Positions 1 to 7,196 of a DNA stretch of 46,650 nucleotides are shown one piece after another. The first letter of the stretch is position 1. Every line of letters begins with the position of its first letter. The position numbers and the translations under genes were made by a program. Where the stretch lies: assembly GCA_034717695.1 (NCBI GenBank), contig JAYELS010000016.1, positions 1 to 46,650 on the forward strand, written 5' to 3'. Source of the DNA: NAT127 sp034717695 (GTDB lineage: Bacteria > Pseudomonadota > Gammaproteobacteria > Pseudomonadales > Porticoccaceae). Below the pieces are notes generated by a model. It was given only the letters and a program-made list of their open reading frames with translations. It did not search any database and was not told where the DNA came from.

Positions 1-38
1 CCAAAAGCGTCGATCAGGGCCACGATATAAACCACGTT

Positions 39-63
39 AAACTTAACTCATTCGATTAAGTTT
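39..63. repeat. 8-bp inverted repeat upstream of the headless LysR gene
   Basis: AAACTTAA at 39-46 is mirrored exactly by TTAAGTTT at 56-63 around a 9-base spacer. It lies in AT-rich accessory DNA just before the TTG start at 87. It could be an operator or the weak hairpin of an upstream terminator. Nothing in the sequence decides between these. Confidence 0.4.
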
Positions 64-86
64 CCATGCTTTAGCGCCTTCGGAAG

Positions 87-719
87 TTGCACGTGAGATC
101 GATCGACGTCTCCACTGAAATCCGCCTGGCAGTCCTCGGCGATTGGGTTCCTCCCCAACTCGCCGACGTGCTCGCCATACAGCGCGCCGAAGAACCTGAA
201 ACCCTGGCAGTTCTGATCGACACAGCGGCCACCGGACAACAACAGGAACGACCTGGTGACGGCTTCGACTTCGCGTTGTCCGCCACCCATCGGGAGTGGC
301 CTGGCTGGCTCTGCGAACCGCTGTGGCACGACACCCTGGCCGTCGCTGTGGCAAAGCGATCCCACTTGCTGGCCTACCGAGAAGTACCCTGCCAGGAAGC
401 GCTCAAACAGCCGCTGATCTACGCGCGATCAACGGCCGAAGAGTCGTGGCGGACGCTCGCACAGAGCGCATTCGAGAACGAATTGCGGGACCGCGAAGCA
501 GCCGTCAGTACGTTCGAGGTCGCCATGACGCTGGTCGCAGCGGGGTACGGAATCGCCGTGGCCCCATCCACGAGACTTGCCGGGTATCGATGCCAGGGCA
601 TCGCCCTGCGGCCGCTGGCGAGCGCACCGATGATCGTGACCGCCTACCTGATTAGACCCGACGTTGCCCTGACGGAGCCTCAAGAGGGCTTTCTTCGACG
701 CGCCCGCTCAATGTCCTGA
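87..719 (+). CDS. LysR-type substrate-binding domain protein lacking the HTH head
   Basis: The 210-residue product matches the effector-binding half of LysR-type regulators. It opens at RLAVLGDWVPPQLADVLAI, where full-length proteins have the first strand and helix of the sensor domain, and continues with the usual second-lobe pattern (VAAGYGIAVAPSTRLAG near residues 150-165). The N-terminal winged helix-turn-helix of about 60-90 residues is absent. An in-frame TAG at 72-74 shows that it is not simply encoded upstream in this frame. The start is a TTG at 87 with no obvious ribosome-binding site, so the true start is uncertain. It converges on the integrase gene. It is either a remnant of a truncated regulator or a stand-alone ligand-binding protein carried by the mobile element. 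It cannot bind DNA by the LysR mechanism. Confidence 0.6.
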   Translation: MHVRSIDVSTEIRLAVLGDWVPPQLADVLAIQRAEEPETLAVLIDTAATGQQQERPGDGFDFALSATHREWPGWLCEPLWHDTLAVAVAKRSHLLAYREVPCQEALKQPLIYARSTAEESWRTLAQSAFENELRDREAAVSTFEVAMTLVAAGYGIAVAPSTRLAGYRCQGIALRPLASAPMIVTAYLIRPDVALTEPQEGFLRRARSMS

Positions 720-744
720 GCAGCCTCTCAGCCCGGCACGCGCC

Positions 745-2013
745 TCACTCCCGCTCGATGACCCGCAGCAAGGCCCTGCGCCGTTTCGACAGCGGCCCGA
801 AGGTTGCCATGACCTCGTTCATCGAATCGCCACGAGCCATCGCATCGAGGATGTCCGCCCAATCCTGCATGATGATCTTCCGCGATGCGATGTACTTGGT
901 GTGATCGTAGGGTGCGCGCGACGAATCTTTCTTCCGCTTCGAGTGGGCCAGTTGCAGATCAACCCGGTTCTCGGGGTAGCTCAACAAGCCGAGCAGCGTG
1001 GTCGCTGTTGAGCGGAAGCCGTGCGAAGAAAACTGTCCACCGTAGCCCATGCGCTCCAACACCTTGTTGAGTGTCGTAGCCGACATCACCGTTCCCGGCT
1101 TCCTGAAGCCGGGAAACAGCACCTTCCCTCCGCCTGTCAGCGTGTGCAGTTCTTTCAACAGCACGATGGCCTGCTTCGAGAGCGGAACGATGTGAGGGTC
1201 GCGCATCTTCATACGCCCCGCAGGAACCGTCCACATCGCACTGTCCAGATCGAACTCGGACCAGTGCGCCTTGCGCAGTTCGGCCGTGCGGACATAAGTG
1301 AGGGCCATCAATCGCAGTGCAATGACAGTGACCCGGTAACCTGCATCATCCACACGGCTCAAGAACTTCGGGATCTCTTGCCACGGTAGCGGTGGATGGT
1401 GTCGAACTCGGGGGCGCTTGACCGACCGTTTCAGCAGCGCCGTCGGATCACTGTCGCAAAGCTCTTCACCCGCCGCGTATGCGAAGAGTTGGCTGCACAA
1501 TTGCCTGATCAGGATCGCAACGGTGGGAGCGCCGCGCTCCGCAACATCCTTAATGACGGGGCGCAGGTGAGCAGTCCGGATTGAGCTGACCGGCAGCTTG
1601 CCCACTTTGGGAAAAACATCGTTCTCCAAAGTGCGCTTGACTTGATCGGCGTAGCCCTCGCTCCACTGCACGTTGCTCGCCATCCATCTGCGAGCCACTG
1701 GCTCAAAGGTGTTCTCGTTCTTTTCAAGCTGAGTGGAGATGTTGACTCTCTTCTCCACCACGGGGTGTACGCCCTTCTTGACGAGTTCCCGCGCGCGATC
1801 CCGCTCGGTCCGCGCCGCCTCCAGTGAGACCTGGGGGTACTTGCCGATCGCGTAGATGGCAGGCTTTCCGCCAAGCCGATAGCGGTAGCGCCACAACTTG
1901 CTTCCGCTAGGCGTGACGTACAGAAATAGACTGCCCCCGTCCTTGAGCCAGTACGGTTCTTTTTGGGAAGGAATGGTCTCGACCTTCCTGGCCGAGAGCA
2001 GGTTCATGGCCAT
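745..2013 (-). CDS. P4-type tyrosine site-specific integrase
   Basis: Catalyses integration and excision of a genomic island or prophage. The protein has 422 residues, typical of the family. The N-terminal arm-binding domain (DUF4102 type, about residues 4-90) carries DGGSLFLYVTPSGSKLWRYRY. A core-binding SAM-like domain follows (about 100-190), then the catalytic domain. The catalytic residues appear intact: R242 (VRTAELR), H331 and R334 (SSHGFRSTA), H357 (LQLAH) and the nucleophile Y369 (APYDHT). The spacing from H357 to Y369 is slightly longer than usual for P4-like enzymes. The reverse-strand start has a good ribosome-binding site (AGAGGTGA). The gene is transcribed away from trpE, with its 5' end facing the chromosome. 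The base composition is less GC-rich than the rest of the window, consistent with acquired DNA. Confidence 0.95.
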   Translation of the reverse strand: MAMNLLSARKVETIPSQKEPYWLKDGGSLFLYVTPSGSKLWRYRYRLGGKPAIYAIGKYPQVSLEAARTERDRARELVKKGVHPVVEKRVNISTQLEKNENTFEPVARRWMASNVQWSEGYADQVKRTLENDVFPKVGKLPVSSIRTAHLRPVIKDVAERGAPTVAILIRQLCSQLFAYAAGEELCDSDPTALLKRSVKRPRVRHHPPLPWQEIPKFLSRVDDAGYRVTVIALRLMALTYVRTAELRKAHWSEFDLDSAMWTVPAGRMKMRDPHIVPLSKQAIVLLKELHTLTGGGKVLFPGFRKPGTVMSATTLNKVLERMGYGGQFSSHGFRSTATTLLGLLSYPENRVDLQLAHSKRKKDSSRAPYDHTKYIASRKIIMQDWADILDAMARGDSMNEVMATFGPLSKRRRALLRVIERE

Positions 2014-2100
2014 GTGTGTATATCACCTCTCTTGAGGCCCTATATACACAGAAATATACACACTTGCAGCAGATTGGTCTAGCCTTCACCAGACCATCAA
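2014..2100. repeat. Repeat cluster in front of the integrase (candidate operator/attachment region)
   Basis: GTGTGTATAT at 2014-2023 is the exact reverse complement of ATATACACAC at 2054-2063. A further direct copy, ATATACACA, lies at 2042-2050, twelve bases before the second. A second inverted repeat, TGGTCT (2075-2080) and AGACCA (2091-2096), follows. Such a set next to an integrase start suits arm-type integrase sites or an autoregulatory operator. No tRNA 3' end or long direct repeat that would mark attL/attR is visible within the window. Confidence 0.5.
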
Positions 2101-2194
2101 GGAAGTCACATCAATACAAATCAACAACTTACACCTTCTCCATGGAACACGGTGGAGCTTGATGGATGCTAATCGTAGTTGTCGATCATCAGGA

Positions 2195-3691
2195 TCACGG
2201 TGCCACCTCCCCAACCCGGTCACCGGGCAGCACCATCGCCGCCGCGCGGAAAATGGCCCGGGCCTTGTTCATGGTTTCCTTCCATTCGAGGGCTGGCACG
2301 CTATCCGCCACGATCCCGCCGCCGGCCTGGACGTGGAGCTTGCCGTCCTTGATCACGGCGGTGCGGATGGCGATGGCGGTGTCCATGTTGCCGTTCCAGC
2401 CAATGTAGCCCACGGCGCCGCCGTAGACACCGCGCTTGACCGGCTCCAGCTCATCGATGATCTCCATGGCGCGAATCTTGGGAGCGCCACTCAGGGTCCC
2501 GGCGGGCAGGGTGGCGCGCAGCACATCGATGGGGCTGACCCCGGGGCGCACCTGGCCGGTGACGTTGGAGGTGATGTGCATCACGTGGGAAAAGCGCTCC
2601 ACCACCATCTTTTCCGTCACCTTGACCGAGCCGATGCGGGACACCCGGCCCACATCGTTGCGGCCCAGGTCGATGAGCATCAGGTGCTCGGCGATCTCCT
2701 TGGGATCGGCCAGCATCTCGCGCTCCATCGCCAGGTCCTCCTCCTCGGTGTGGCCGCGGCGACGGGTCCCGGCGATGGGGCGCACCGTCACCTCACCCTG
2801 CTCGAGGCGGGCGAGGATCTCCGGCGATGAGCCGGCGATGTGGAAATCGCCGAGATCGAGAAAGAACAGGTACGGCGAGGGGTTGAGGTTGCGCAGCGCC
2901 CGGTAGAGGTTGATGGCCTCCGCGGGAAACGGCAACGTCAGCCGCTGGGAGGGCACCACCTGCATGACGTCGCCCGCCTGGGTGTAGGCCTTGATGCGCT
3001 CCACGGCGGCTTCGTACCCGGCCTGGCCCATGCTGGAGACAAAGGCGCTCTCGGCAACGCCACCCCCCCCGAGTTGAATGGGGGGCAGATCCGGCGTGGC
3101 GCGGTGCAGCCGGGCCTCGATTTCGTCGAGCCGTGTCTGGGCCTGGGCCAAGGCGTCGGGGTCGCCGGCGTCGGCATGCACCACCAGGATGATCTTGCCC
3201 GCCAGGTTGTCGAACACCACCACCTCGTCGGACACCATCAGGAAGATATCCGGCACCCCGAGTTCGTCCGGAGGGGTGCTGTCCCGCAGGCGGGGCTCGA
3301 CGTAGCGCACCGTGTCATAGCCAAAATACCCCACCAGCCCGCCGCTGAAACGGGGCAGGTCGGGCAATTCGATGTTGTTGAAACGCTTCTGGAAGTCCTC
3401 GATGAAGGCCAGCGGATCCTCGCAGCGCAGGGATTCCACCAGGGTACCGTCGGTTTCGATGCTGACGTCAAACCCGCGAACCCTCAGCACCGTGCGGCAC
3501 GGCAGGCCGATCATCGAGTAGCGACCCCACTTTTCACCGCCCTGAACGGACTCGAACAGGTAGGAATAAGGGCCCCGGGCGAGCTTGAGATAGGTGCTTA
3601 CCGGCGTTTCAAGATCGGCGAGGATTTCCCGGGTGATGGCGACGCGGCCGTCCCGACCGGCCGCCAGTGCAGCAAACTGTTGTGAATTCAT
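2195..3691 (-). CDS. trpE: Anthranilate synthase component I
   Basis: Converts chorismate to anthranilate, the first committed step of tryptophan synthesis, using ammonia from a TrpG partner that is not in this window. The protein has 498 residues from the chosen start. The N-terminal regulatory region has YLFESVQGGEKWGRYS, the tryptophan-binding segment that is usually LLES. The chorismate-binding catalytic domain follows, with PIAGTRRRG, LIDLGRNDVGRVSRIGSV and GTLSGAPKIRAMEIIDELEP. These distinguish it from PabB. The reading frame runs upstream to 3769, but AAGG lies seven bases before the ATG at 3691, and the following sequence (NSQQFAALAAG) starts where homologues start. The ATG at 3697 is the alternative. 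A candidate leader peptide lies 56 bases upstream. trpGDC is not adjacent, as in Pseudomonas. Confidence 0.96.
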   Translation of the reverse strand: MNSQQFAALAAGRDGRVAITREILADLETPVSTYLKLARGPYSYLFESVQGGEKWGRYSMIGLPCRTVLRVRGFDVSIETDGTLVESLRCEDPLAFIEDFQKRFNNIELPDLPRFSGGLVGYFGYDTVRYVEPRLRDSTPPDELGVPDIFLMVSDEVVVFDNLAGKIILVVHADAGDPDALAQAQTRLDEIEARLHRATPDLPPIQLGGGGVAESAFVSSMGQAGYEAAVERIKAYTQAGDVMQVVPSQRLTLPFPAEAINLYRALRNLNPSPYLFFLDLGDFHIAGSSPEILARLEQGEVTVRPIAGTRRRGHTEEEDLAMEREMLADPKEIAEHLMLIDLGRNDVGRVSRIGSVKVTEKMVVERFSHVMHITSNVTGQVRPGVSPIDVLRATLPAGTLSGAPKIRAMEIIDELEPVKRGVYGGAVGYIGWNGNMDTAIAIRTAVIKDGKLHVQAGGGIVADSVPALEWKETMNKARAIFRAAAMVLPGDRVGEVAP

Positions 3692-3747
3692 GGTCATGCC
3701 TTGCGTATTTTGGAGTGGCGCGGGGCTGCCCCGAGGGACAGGGGGGA

Positions 3748-3813
3748 TTACCGGTGGCACCATCGCCAACGGTTGCAGGCATGAAAGATCGAATTCAGCT
3801 GGATTGCTGTCAT
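3748..3813 (-). CDS. trpL: Candidate trp leader peptide with two Trp codons
   Basis: A 21-codon open frame lies between rpe and trpE on the trpE strand. It starts with ATG, has GGAG ten bases upstream, and ends in NRWRWCHR followed by TAA. The TGG CGA TGG cluster near the stop is the classical layout of attenuation peptides. The Trp codons lie inside a possible hairpin (CCGTTGGC with GCCACCGG, one mismatch). A candidate -10 lies about 20 bases before the leader ATG. Downstream are two overlapping GC-rich hairpins (CTGTCC with GGGCAG, or CGGGG with CCCCG) but no T-run, so a standard intrinsic terminator is not evident. Attenuation of trpE by this route is known in pseudomonads. Its presence here is inferred. 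Confidence 0.6.
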   Translation of the reverse strand: MTAIQLNSIFHACNRWRWCHR

Positions 3814-3840
3814 GATTGGGAAACTCCGGGGAACGGCGCC

Positions 3841-3846
3841 ATTCTA
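3841..3846 (-). promoter_or_regulatory. Candidate -10 element for trpL-trpE
   Basis: TAGAAT on the minus strand matches the sigma-70 -10 consensus at five of six positions. It would start transcription near 3834, about 20 bases before the candidate leader peptide. The -35 region (TTTTAT at 17-bp spacing) is poor, so the assignment rests mainly on the -10 and on position. Confidence 0.4.
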
Positions 3847-3877
3847 GTGGATTCCCGGCGCCAATAAAACCCGAACC

Positions 3878-4552
3878 CTACCCGCCCTGCCCCGCCAAGG
3901 CGGCGCGCATGGCGGCGATCACCTGGCGGTAATCGCCCGCGCCAAAGATAGCGGAGCCGGCGACGAAGGTATCGGCACCGGCGGCGGCGATCTCGCCGAT
4001 ATTGGCGGCGGTGACGCCACCGTCGATTTCAAGGCGAACGGCCAACCCGGCAGCGTCGATCCTGGCCCGCGCCTCCCGCAGCTTGCGCAGGGTGGCCGGA
4101 ATGAACTTCTGGCCGCCGAAACCCGGGTTTACCGACATGAGAAGCAGCACGTCGAGCTTGTCCATCACATAATCGATGCAATCGAGCCCGGTGGCGGGAT
4201 TGAGCACCAGCCCCGCCTTGCAGCCCAGATCACGGATCAACTGCAGGGAGCGATCCACATGGCGGGATGCCTCGGGATGGAAGGTGATCCAGCTGGCGCC
4301 GGCATCGGCGAACATGCGGATCATGTCATCCACCGGCTCCACCATGAGGTGAACATCGATGGGGGCGGTCACGCCGTGATCGCGGAGCGCCTTGCACACC
4401 ATCGGACCGATGGTCAGGTTGGGCACGTAGTGATTGTCCATCACGTCGAAGTGGACAATATCGGCCCCGGCGGCAAGCACCGCGTCCACCTCGTCCCCCA
4501 GCCGGGCAAAGTTGGCGGAAAGGATGGAAGGGGCTATCAGGTAATCGGTCAT
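3878..4552 (-). CDS. rpe: Ribulose-phosphate 3-epimerase
   Basis: Interconverts ribulose 5-phosphate and xylulose 5-phosphate in the pentose phosphate pathway. The 224-residue TIM barrel is full length. It starts IAPSILSANFARLGDE, and shows the metal-binding HFDVMDNHYVPNLTIG and DVHLMV segments, MSVNPGFGGQKFIP, and the C-terminal DGGV and FVAGSAIFG phosphate-binding strands. It is on the trpE strand, 186 bases upstream of trpE. In many gammaproteobacteria gph (phosphoglycolate phosphatase) sits between rpe and trpE. It is absent here, and trpE seems to have its own promoter and leader. Confidence 0.97.
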   Translation of the reverse strand: MTDYLIAPSILSANFARLGDEVDAVLAAGADIVHFDVMDNHYVPNLTIGPMVCKALRDHGVTAPIDVHLMVEPVDDMIRMFADAGASWITFHPEASRHVDRSLQLIRDLGCKAGLVLNPATGLDCIDYVMDKLDVLLLMSVNPGFGGQKFIPATLRKLREARARIDAAGLAVRLEIDGGVTAANIGEIAAAGADTFVAGSAIFGAGDYRQVIAAMRAALAGQGG

Positions 4553-4621
4553 CGCTGGGTCATCGTTCGCAAAGCGGTAACTATGCCCAACCTGTCCCGG
4601 CCCTGCAATGGCGCGCCGCCA

Positions 4622-5059
4622 TCAGTCCCGGTCGACCACCGTCGCGTGCAGCGCGATCTCCGCCCCGAGGCTGTTGCTCACCAGGCAGTTGGCCTTGGCC
4701 TTGTCGAGGGCCGCGAGGGCGCGGGCATGATCCACACCCGGCGCGACCCCGAGGGTGACGCGCACGTCGAAACGGGTGAACAGCATGCGGCGCTCGACCC
4801 TGTCCAGGGTCCCTTCCGCCTCGCAATGGATATCCCGCCACGGCAGCCCCATGGCCGCCGCCACGGCGCGAAAGGTGAGTACCATGCAGCCCGACAGGGC
4901 GGCGGTGAGCAGATGTTCCGGACTCCAGAACCCGGGTTCGCCGCCAAACTGGACCGGCGGCGCCGAAGCCAGCTCGGCACCGGCGTCGCTGCTGTTGGCG
5001 AGAGGCCCATCGGGGCCGCCCCGCGTGGTGACACGATACTGGTGTGGAAAAGTGTTCAT
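4622..5059 (-). CDS. OsmC family protein
   Basis: The 145-residue product has the OsmC/Ohr fold signature. Residues 45-62 (WSPEHLLTAALSGCMVLTF) carry the first conserved cysteine (C58), and NCLVSNSL near 124-131 carries the second (C125), the pair that makes these proteins thiol-dependent peroxidases. The first half matches general OsmC-like proteins more than Ohr, so a role in organic hydroperoxide or osmotic-stress defence is likely but the substrate is unknown. It lies 69 bases upstream of rpe on the same strand and diverges from ilvD. Confidence 0.85.
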   Translation of the reverse strand: MNTFPHQYRVTTRGGPDGPLANSSDAGAELASAPPVQFGGEPGFWSPEHLLTAALSGCMVLTFRAVAAAMGLPWRDIHCEAEGTLDRVERRMLFTRFDVRVTLGVAPGVDHARALAALDKAKANCLVSNSLGAEIALHATVVDRD

Positions 5060-5287
5060 AGGGCAGACTCCCCGCCAAGCGAAGTGTTTGAATTCCCGGA
5101 CCCCCAGTGAGGGACAGGACAGCGATCCCGGGGCCCAGGGGTCCTGAAGAACCGTTATTGTGGACCCACAGGCCCCCCCGCATGTTGACCTGGGTCAGCC
5201 CGCCGCCCAGCCCCCCGGGCTCTCCATGGGCCCCGTCCTCTGCTATCCTTGGCGCCCTGATACTGACCGAAGACACCAGGATCCGCC
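5060..5287. other. Divergent intergenic region, osmC / ilvD
   Basis: This 228-base GC-rich region must hold both promoters. A short dyad TGACC-TG-GGTCA lies at 5186-5197, with TTGACC at 5185-5190 as a possible -35 but no convincing -10 at the right distance. TATCCT near 5243-5248 is a possible ilvD -10. No leader peptide rich in branched-chain codons was found. Confidence 0.3.
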
Positions 5288-7123
5288 ATGCCTACCTACC
5301 GCTCCCACACCTCCACCAAGGGCCGCAACATGGCCGGCGCCCGCGCCCTGTGGCGCGCCACGGGCCTCAAGGACGAGGATTTCCACAAGCCCATCATCGC
5401 CATCGCCAACTCCTTCACCCAGTTCGTGCCGGGGCACGTGCACCTCAAGGACCTCGGCCAGCTGGTGGCCGAGGAGATCGCCAAGGCCGGCGGCGTGGGT
5501 CGCGAATTCAATACCATCGCGGTGGATGACGGCATCGCCATGGGTCACGACGGCATGCTCTACTCGCTGCCCTCCCGGGACATCATCGCCGACTCGGTGG
5601 AGTACATGGTCAACGCCCACTGCGCCGACGCCCTGGTGTGCATTTCCAACTGCGACAAGATCACCCCCGGGATGCTGATGGCGGCGATGCGGCTCAACAT
5701 TCCCGTGGTATTCGTCTCCGGCGGCCCGATGGAGGCCGGCAAGACGAAGCTGGCGGACCACAAGCTCGACCTGATCGACGCCATGGTGGTGGCGGCGGAC
5801 CCGACCGTGAGCGACGAGATGGCGGAGGAGTACGAGCGCTCCGCCTGCCCCACCTGCGGCTCCTGCTCGGGCATGTTCACCGCCAACTCGATGAACTGTC
5901 TCACCGAGGCCCTCGGCCTGTCGCTCCCCGGCAACGGCACCGTGGTGGCCACCCACGCCGATCGCAAGGCGCTGTTCCAGCGGGCCGGCCAACTGGTGGT
6001 CGAGCTGGCCAAGCGCCACTACGAGCAGGACGATTACTCGGTGCTGCCCCGCTCCATCGCCACCTTCGAGGCCTTCGAGAATGCCATGGTCATGGATATC
6101 GCCATGGGAGGCTCCACCAACACCATCCTCCACCTGCTGGCGGCCGCCCAGGAAGCCCAGGTGGATTTCACCATGGCGGATATCGACCGGCTGTCCCGCA
6201 AGGTGCCCCAACTGTGCAAGGTGGCGCCGAACACACCGAACTACCATATCGAGGATGTCCACCGCGCCGGCGGCGTGATGGGGATCCTCGGCGAGCTGGA
6301 CCGCGCCGGGCTGCTCCACGTGGACCTGCCCACGGTCCACTCCGCCACCCTGCGGGATGCCCTCGACACCTGGGATCTGGCCCGCGCCCCGTCCGACGCC
6401 GTCAGCCACTTCTACAAGGCCGGTCCCGCCGGCATTCCCACCCAGGTGGCGTTCAGCCAGGATACCCGCTGGCCGAGCCTCGATACCGACCGGGAGAACG
6501 GCTGTATCCGCGCCATCGAGCACGCCTACAGCCAGGAAGGCGGCCTCGCGGTGCTGTACGGCAACATTGCCCCCGATGGCTGCGTGGTCAAAACCTCCGG
6601 AGTGGATGACTCCGTGCTGGTATTCAAGGGCACCGCCCACGTGTGCGAAAGCCAGGAGGCAGCGGTGGACGACATTCTCAACGACCGGGTCAAGCCCGGC
6701 GCGGTGGTGGTGATCCGCTACGAGGGCCCCCGGGGCGGACCGGGGATGCAGGAGATGCTCTATCCCACTAGCTACCTGAAATCCAAGGGCCTCGGCAAGG
6801 CCTGCGCGCTGATCACCGATGGGCGGTTTTCCGGTGGCACGTCCGGGCTCTCCATCGGCCACGTCTCCCCGGAAGCCGCCGCCGGCGGCCCCATCGGGCT
6901 GGTGCGGGACGGTGATACCATACACATCGACATCCCCCGCCGCTCCATCGAGCTGATGGTCGACGAAGTCACCCTCGGCGCCCGCCGGCGGGAGCAGGAC
7001 AGCCTCGGCTGGCTGCCGGCGGAAAAGCGTCCCCGCCGGGTGTCCGCTGCCCTCAAGGCCTACGCGATGCTGGCCACCAGCGCCGACAAGGGCGCGGTGC
7101 GAAATCTGGACCTGCTGCCCTGA
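5288..7123 (+). CDS. ilvD: Dihydroxy-acid dehydratase
   Basis: Dehydrates 2,3-dihydroxy-isovalerate and 2,3-dihydroxy-3-methylvalerate in valine and isoleucine synthesis, using an Fe-S cluster as Lewis acid. The protein has 611 residues, the normal length of the E. coli-type enzyme. It shows NSFTQFVPGHVHL, the cluster and Mg-binding segment CISNCDKITPGML (C122, D123, K124), CPTCGSCSGMFTANSMNCL (C193 among the cluster cysteines), and GRFSGGTSGLSIGHVSPEAA with the catalytic serine region. It is monocistronic and ends in a strong terminator. ilvA, acting earlier in the isoleucine branch, is about 30 kb away in the same window. Confidence 0.97.
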   Translation: MPTYRSHTSTKGRNMAGARALWRATGLKDEDFHKPIIAIANSFTQFVPGHVHLKDLGQLVAEEIAKAGGVGREFNTIAVDDGIAMGHDGMLYSLPSRDIIADSVEYMVNAHCADALVCISNCDKITPGMLMAAMRLNIPVVFVSGGPMEAGKTKLADHKLDLIDAMVVAADPTVSDEMAEEYERSACPTCGSCSGMFTANSMNCLTEALGLSLPGNGTVVATHADRKALFQRAGQLVVELAKRHYEQDDYSVLPRSIATFEAFENAMVMDIAMGGSTNTILHLLAAAQEAQVDFTMADIDRLSRKVPQLCKVAPNTPNYHIEDVHRAGGVMGILGELDRAGLLHVDLPTVHSATLRDALDTWDLARAPSDAVSHFYKAGPAGIPTQVAFSQDTRWPSLDTDRENGCIRAIEHAYSQEGGLAVLYGNIAPDGCVVKTSGVDDSVLVFKGTAHVCESQEAAVDDILNDRVKPGAVVVIRYEGPRGGPGMQEMLYPTSYLKSKGLGKACALITDGRFSGGTSGLSIGHVSPEAAAGGPIGLVRDGDTIHIDIPRRSIELMVDEVTLGARRREQDSLGWLPAEKRPRRVSAALKAYAMLATSADKGAVRNLDLLP

Positions 7124-7141
7124 CAGCGACCAAAGGCTCAG

Positions 7142-7179
7142 CCACAAAAAAGCCGCCCCTCGGGGCCGCTTTTTTGTGG
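7142..7179. terminator. Bidirectional intrinsic terminator, ilvD / TonB operon
   Basis: An 18-base arm beginning CCACAAAAAAGC pairs with an arm ending GCTTTTTTGTGG, with a single C-C mismatch and a tiny loop. The A-run and T-run flank the GC core, so it can stop transcription both from ilvD (plus) and from the TPR gene at the end of the TonB operon (minus). Confidence 0.9.
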
Positions 7180-7196
7180 TGCTTGAGGCGGGACTA

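Noticed and set aside
2041..2194. tRNA gene as integration target next to the integrase
   Set aside because: No cloverleaf or T-loop consensus was found on either strand.
3692..3769. N-terminal extension of trpE to 3769
   Set aside because: It is Pro-rich and not conserved, overlaps the end of the candidate leader peptide, and lacks a ribosome-binding site, whereas the start at 3691 has one.
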